Source: Antedon mediterranea
Lineage: Eukaryota; Echinodermata; Crinoidea; Comatulida; Antedonidae
Length of the DNA stretch: 60,000 nt
Direction of reading: 5' to 3'
Assembly: GCF_964355755.1 (NCBI RefSeq)
Contig: NC_092680.1
Coordinates: forward strand, 5,435,001-5,495,000
The notes under the pieces are model-generated. The model was not told where the DNA came from. It worked only from the letters and a program-made list of their open reading frames with translations, and made no database searches. Positions 58,901 to 60,000 of this stretch are shown one piece after another (the stretch's first letter is position 1; every line of letters starts with the position of its first letter). The position numbers and the translations under genes are program-made.

Positions 58901-60000
58901 GCGTATTCCACTAACTGCGCAAACCACTAATATTGAAACACATTGAATTCAAACTTATTTAGAAATTAAAACTTTGTGCGTATTTTTTGTTAGCCTGAAG
59001 GAATAGAAAGGGATGAAACGCAGTCATCAATTATATGTTTAAGCAGCAATGAAAAGAAAGAAAAAGCAAGCTATAAAGTAAACTTCCCTGAAAACATTGT
59101 ACCTGGATCGGACAGAGTGACATTACAATTAATTGGTAGGCCTATGTTCGTGTTTGTAACAAAAGGAAATTGCATTAGAAGGATTGCTATCATTATCTCA
59201 TCATCAGGAATGAAAATCGGACTTCTTCTGAAGGTCACCCCATATTGAACCCTAAAATCGATATAATATCCATGATACTTACATGCACCCAATCTCATTG
59301 ATTACAATGCCCACAATTTAGTATATACTCATTCTACGTAATATCCGCCTATGTTCTTTTCAATATAATGTAAAACGTTGGTGTAGGCTACACATAAATT
59401 CATTATAATGTATTCGATTTGAAAATGCTAATACGTTTGCGTGATACATATATTGTTTGTAGGAGATATAATGGGACCAGCTCTCAACAACATGAATCAT
59501 CTAATCCGGTTACCAACTGGTTGTGGAGAACAGAATATTGTAAAAATGGCGCCAAACGTGTACGTCTTAAAATATCTTATAAATACAGGTCAAATCGAGG
59601 CTCGGCTAAAACAAACGATAGTTAACAACATAAGAGCAGGTGAGTTAATGGTTTCAAATTAACCCTATTGTGTTTTTGTTTTGTTATTAAATGACATTTA
59701 CAACTACTCGATTCAAATACAATTATTCTGCAGCCAGCTGAAACATCATGCTAAGCCACAACCTTAATACAATGTCACGATTTTCCAGGCCTCCGAAAAC
59801 CAGGATAAAGTATGTGAAATCTGCATAACTTTGTTGAGCAATGTGGTCTATTTATAAGATATGCTTCTTTAATTTAAAGGTGTATTTTATTGAATTGAAA
59901 TGAGAGTGGTAGACAGAAAACAATTTTAAAATAATTTAATTTTAGGCTATCAACGAGAGCTGAATTATCGCAGACGAGATGGATCATATAGTGCTTTTGG
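49551..60000 (+). CDS. Thioester-containing alpha-2-macroglobulin/TEP/CD109-type protein, 5' part
   Basis: Twenty-three exons in the window: 49551-49960, 50144-50330, 50629-50791, 51071-51126, 51537-51723, 51959-52043, 52438-52543, 52685-52817, 52911-53020, 53582-53758, 53991-54221, 54336-54471, 54860-55032, 55445-55594, 56046-56222, 56501-56564, 56831-57035, 57710-57944, 58273-58414, 58589-58713, 58994-59135, 59463-59639 and 59946 onward. All phases agree, about 1208 residues so far. Landmarks: signal peptide; YIQTDKPKYSAGQE (MG1/MG2); VEEYVLPKFEI; YYKPGIEYNGKV; SLCAVGIVDKSVQLL; KIRTYFPETLLW; thioester GCGEQN; GYQRELNYRRRDGSYSAFG. No anaphylatoxin-type cysteine cluster was seen, so a TEP/CD109/A2M-like protein is favoured over C3. 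Secreted or surface bound; it would trap proteases or opsonise. The C-terminus is missing, so GPI anchor versus secretion is unknown. Confidence 0.92.
52147..52300 (+). mobile_element. tRNA-derived SINE-like element, copy 2
   Basis: GGTTATGATGCTTAGCTACC, CCAAGGGTTCTGGGTCCAAG and TCCTGTCAAATGTCAGGATA parallel the element at 38436-38655. It lies in an intron of the thioester protein gene, same orientation as the gene. Confidence 0.6.
56046..57035 (+). CDS. Exons 15-17: variable (bait-like) region
   Basis: Exon 15 (56046-56222) carries CRRSLFENEQQ and PPPKKERRYSN, exon 16 (56501-56564) VETRPCYEIT, and exon 17 (56831-57035) an acidic run (EEIADDEIAEDEEDI) before KIRTYFPETLLW. The basic KKERR and acidic runs sit where the family has its protease-sensitive bait or processing segment. 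Whether ERR is a furin site is uncertain, since R-x-K/R-R is only loosely met. Confidence 0.7.
58815..58928 (+). repeat. Minisatellite of about 16 bp (CATACCACTAACTGCG)
   Basis: Six or seven imperfect units of the form ACTAACTGCGCATACC, with variants CCAACTGCGCATACC and ACTAACTGCGTATTCC, in the intron after thioester-gene exon 20. GC-richer than its surroundings. Confidence 0.8.
59463..59639 (+). CDS. Thioester exon (GCGEQN)
   Basis: The exon codes GDIMGPALNNMNHLIRLPTG followed by CGEQNIVKMAPNVYVLKYL. Cys (about residue 1152) and the Gln three residues later form the internal thioester that binds targets covalently. The motif is intact, so this copy is likely functional. The catalytic residue about 100 residues later lies outside the window. 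Confidence 0.95.

Larger units (their letters stand above)
54472..59462. other. Introns of the thioester gene
   Basis: Between exons 12 and 22, introns run from 0.2 to 0.7 kb and are AT-rich. Apart from the 58815 minisatellite, no repeat family or gene was recognised. Short GC-richer patches (57080-57300, 55860-55900) contain no supported coding sequence. Confidence 0.4.

Overview
The window looks like nuclear DNA of a marine invertebrate deuterostome, most likely an echinoderm. It is AT-rich, its genes have many short exons in clean GT-AG introns, and about half of it is repeats. The EGF/HYR/sushi and Ig receptor genes, and the very frequent palindrome AGGCCTA, fit that assignment. The species cannot be named from the sequence alone. 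All gene models were joined by eye from splice signals, reading phase and domain content.

Layout. (1) About 1157-19166, plus strand: the 3' part of a large multi-exon gene for a membrane protein with at least 17 EGF-like exons, two HYR-like exons, a sushi exon, an exon with a furin-type RKRR site, a GCC2/GCC3 cysteine-rich exon, and a final exon with a membrane segment and a polyproline tail. Its introns carry several dispersed and tandem repeats. (2) 21198-25850: a satellite array built from nested palindromes (composite period about 285 bp), homogeneous in the middle and decayed at both ends. (3) 25898-29589, minus strand: a complete eight-exon gene for a 260-residue coiled-coil protein resembling CCDC122, with a CpG-rich probable promoter near 30090-30200. 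(4) 31055-33543, plus strand: a complete three-exon SLC10-type sodium/organic-anion symporter. It is followed at 34796-36495 by a tandem copy broken by several frameshifts and a nonsense codon. (5) 36936-48260, plus strand: five apparently intronless genes for type I Ig-domain membrane proteins. Four are close paralogues sharing a cytoplasmic end motif (GRIKRxxELPxxY). The fifth has several Ig domains and a tail with a consensus ITAM. (6) 49551 to the window end, plus strand: 23 exons of a thioester-containing alpha-2-macroglobulin/TEP/CD109-type gene with an intact GCGEQ thioester motif and an unusual Thr/Glu-rich N-terminal insert. It continues past the window.

The right-hand 23 kb therefore places a family of candidate Ig receptors beside a thioester protein, as expected of an innate-immune neighbourhood. 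The Ig cluster with its conserved short tail, together with the ITAM-bearing neighbour, is the best candidate here for an undescribed system. The ORFs in the satellite and in AT-rich introns are artefacts.
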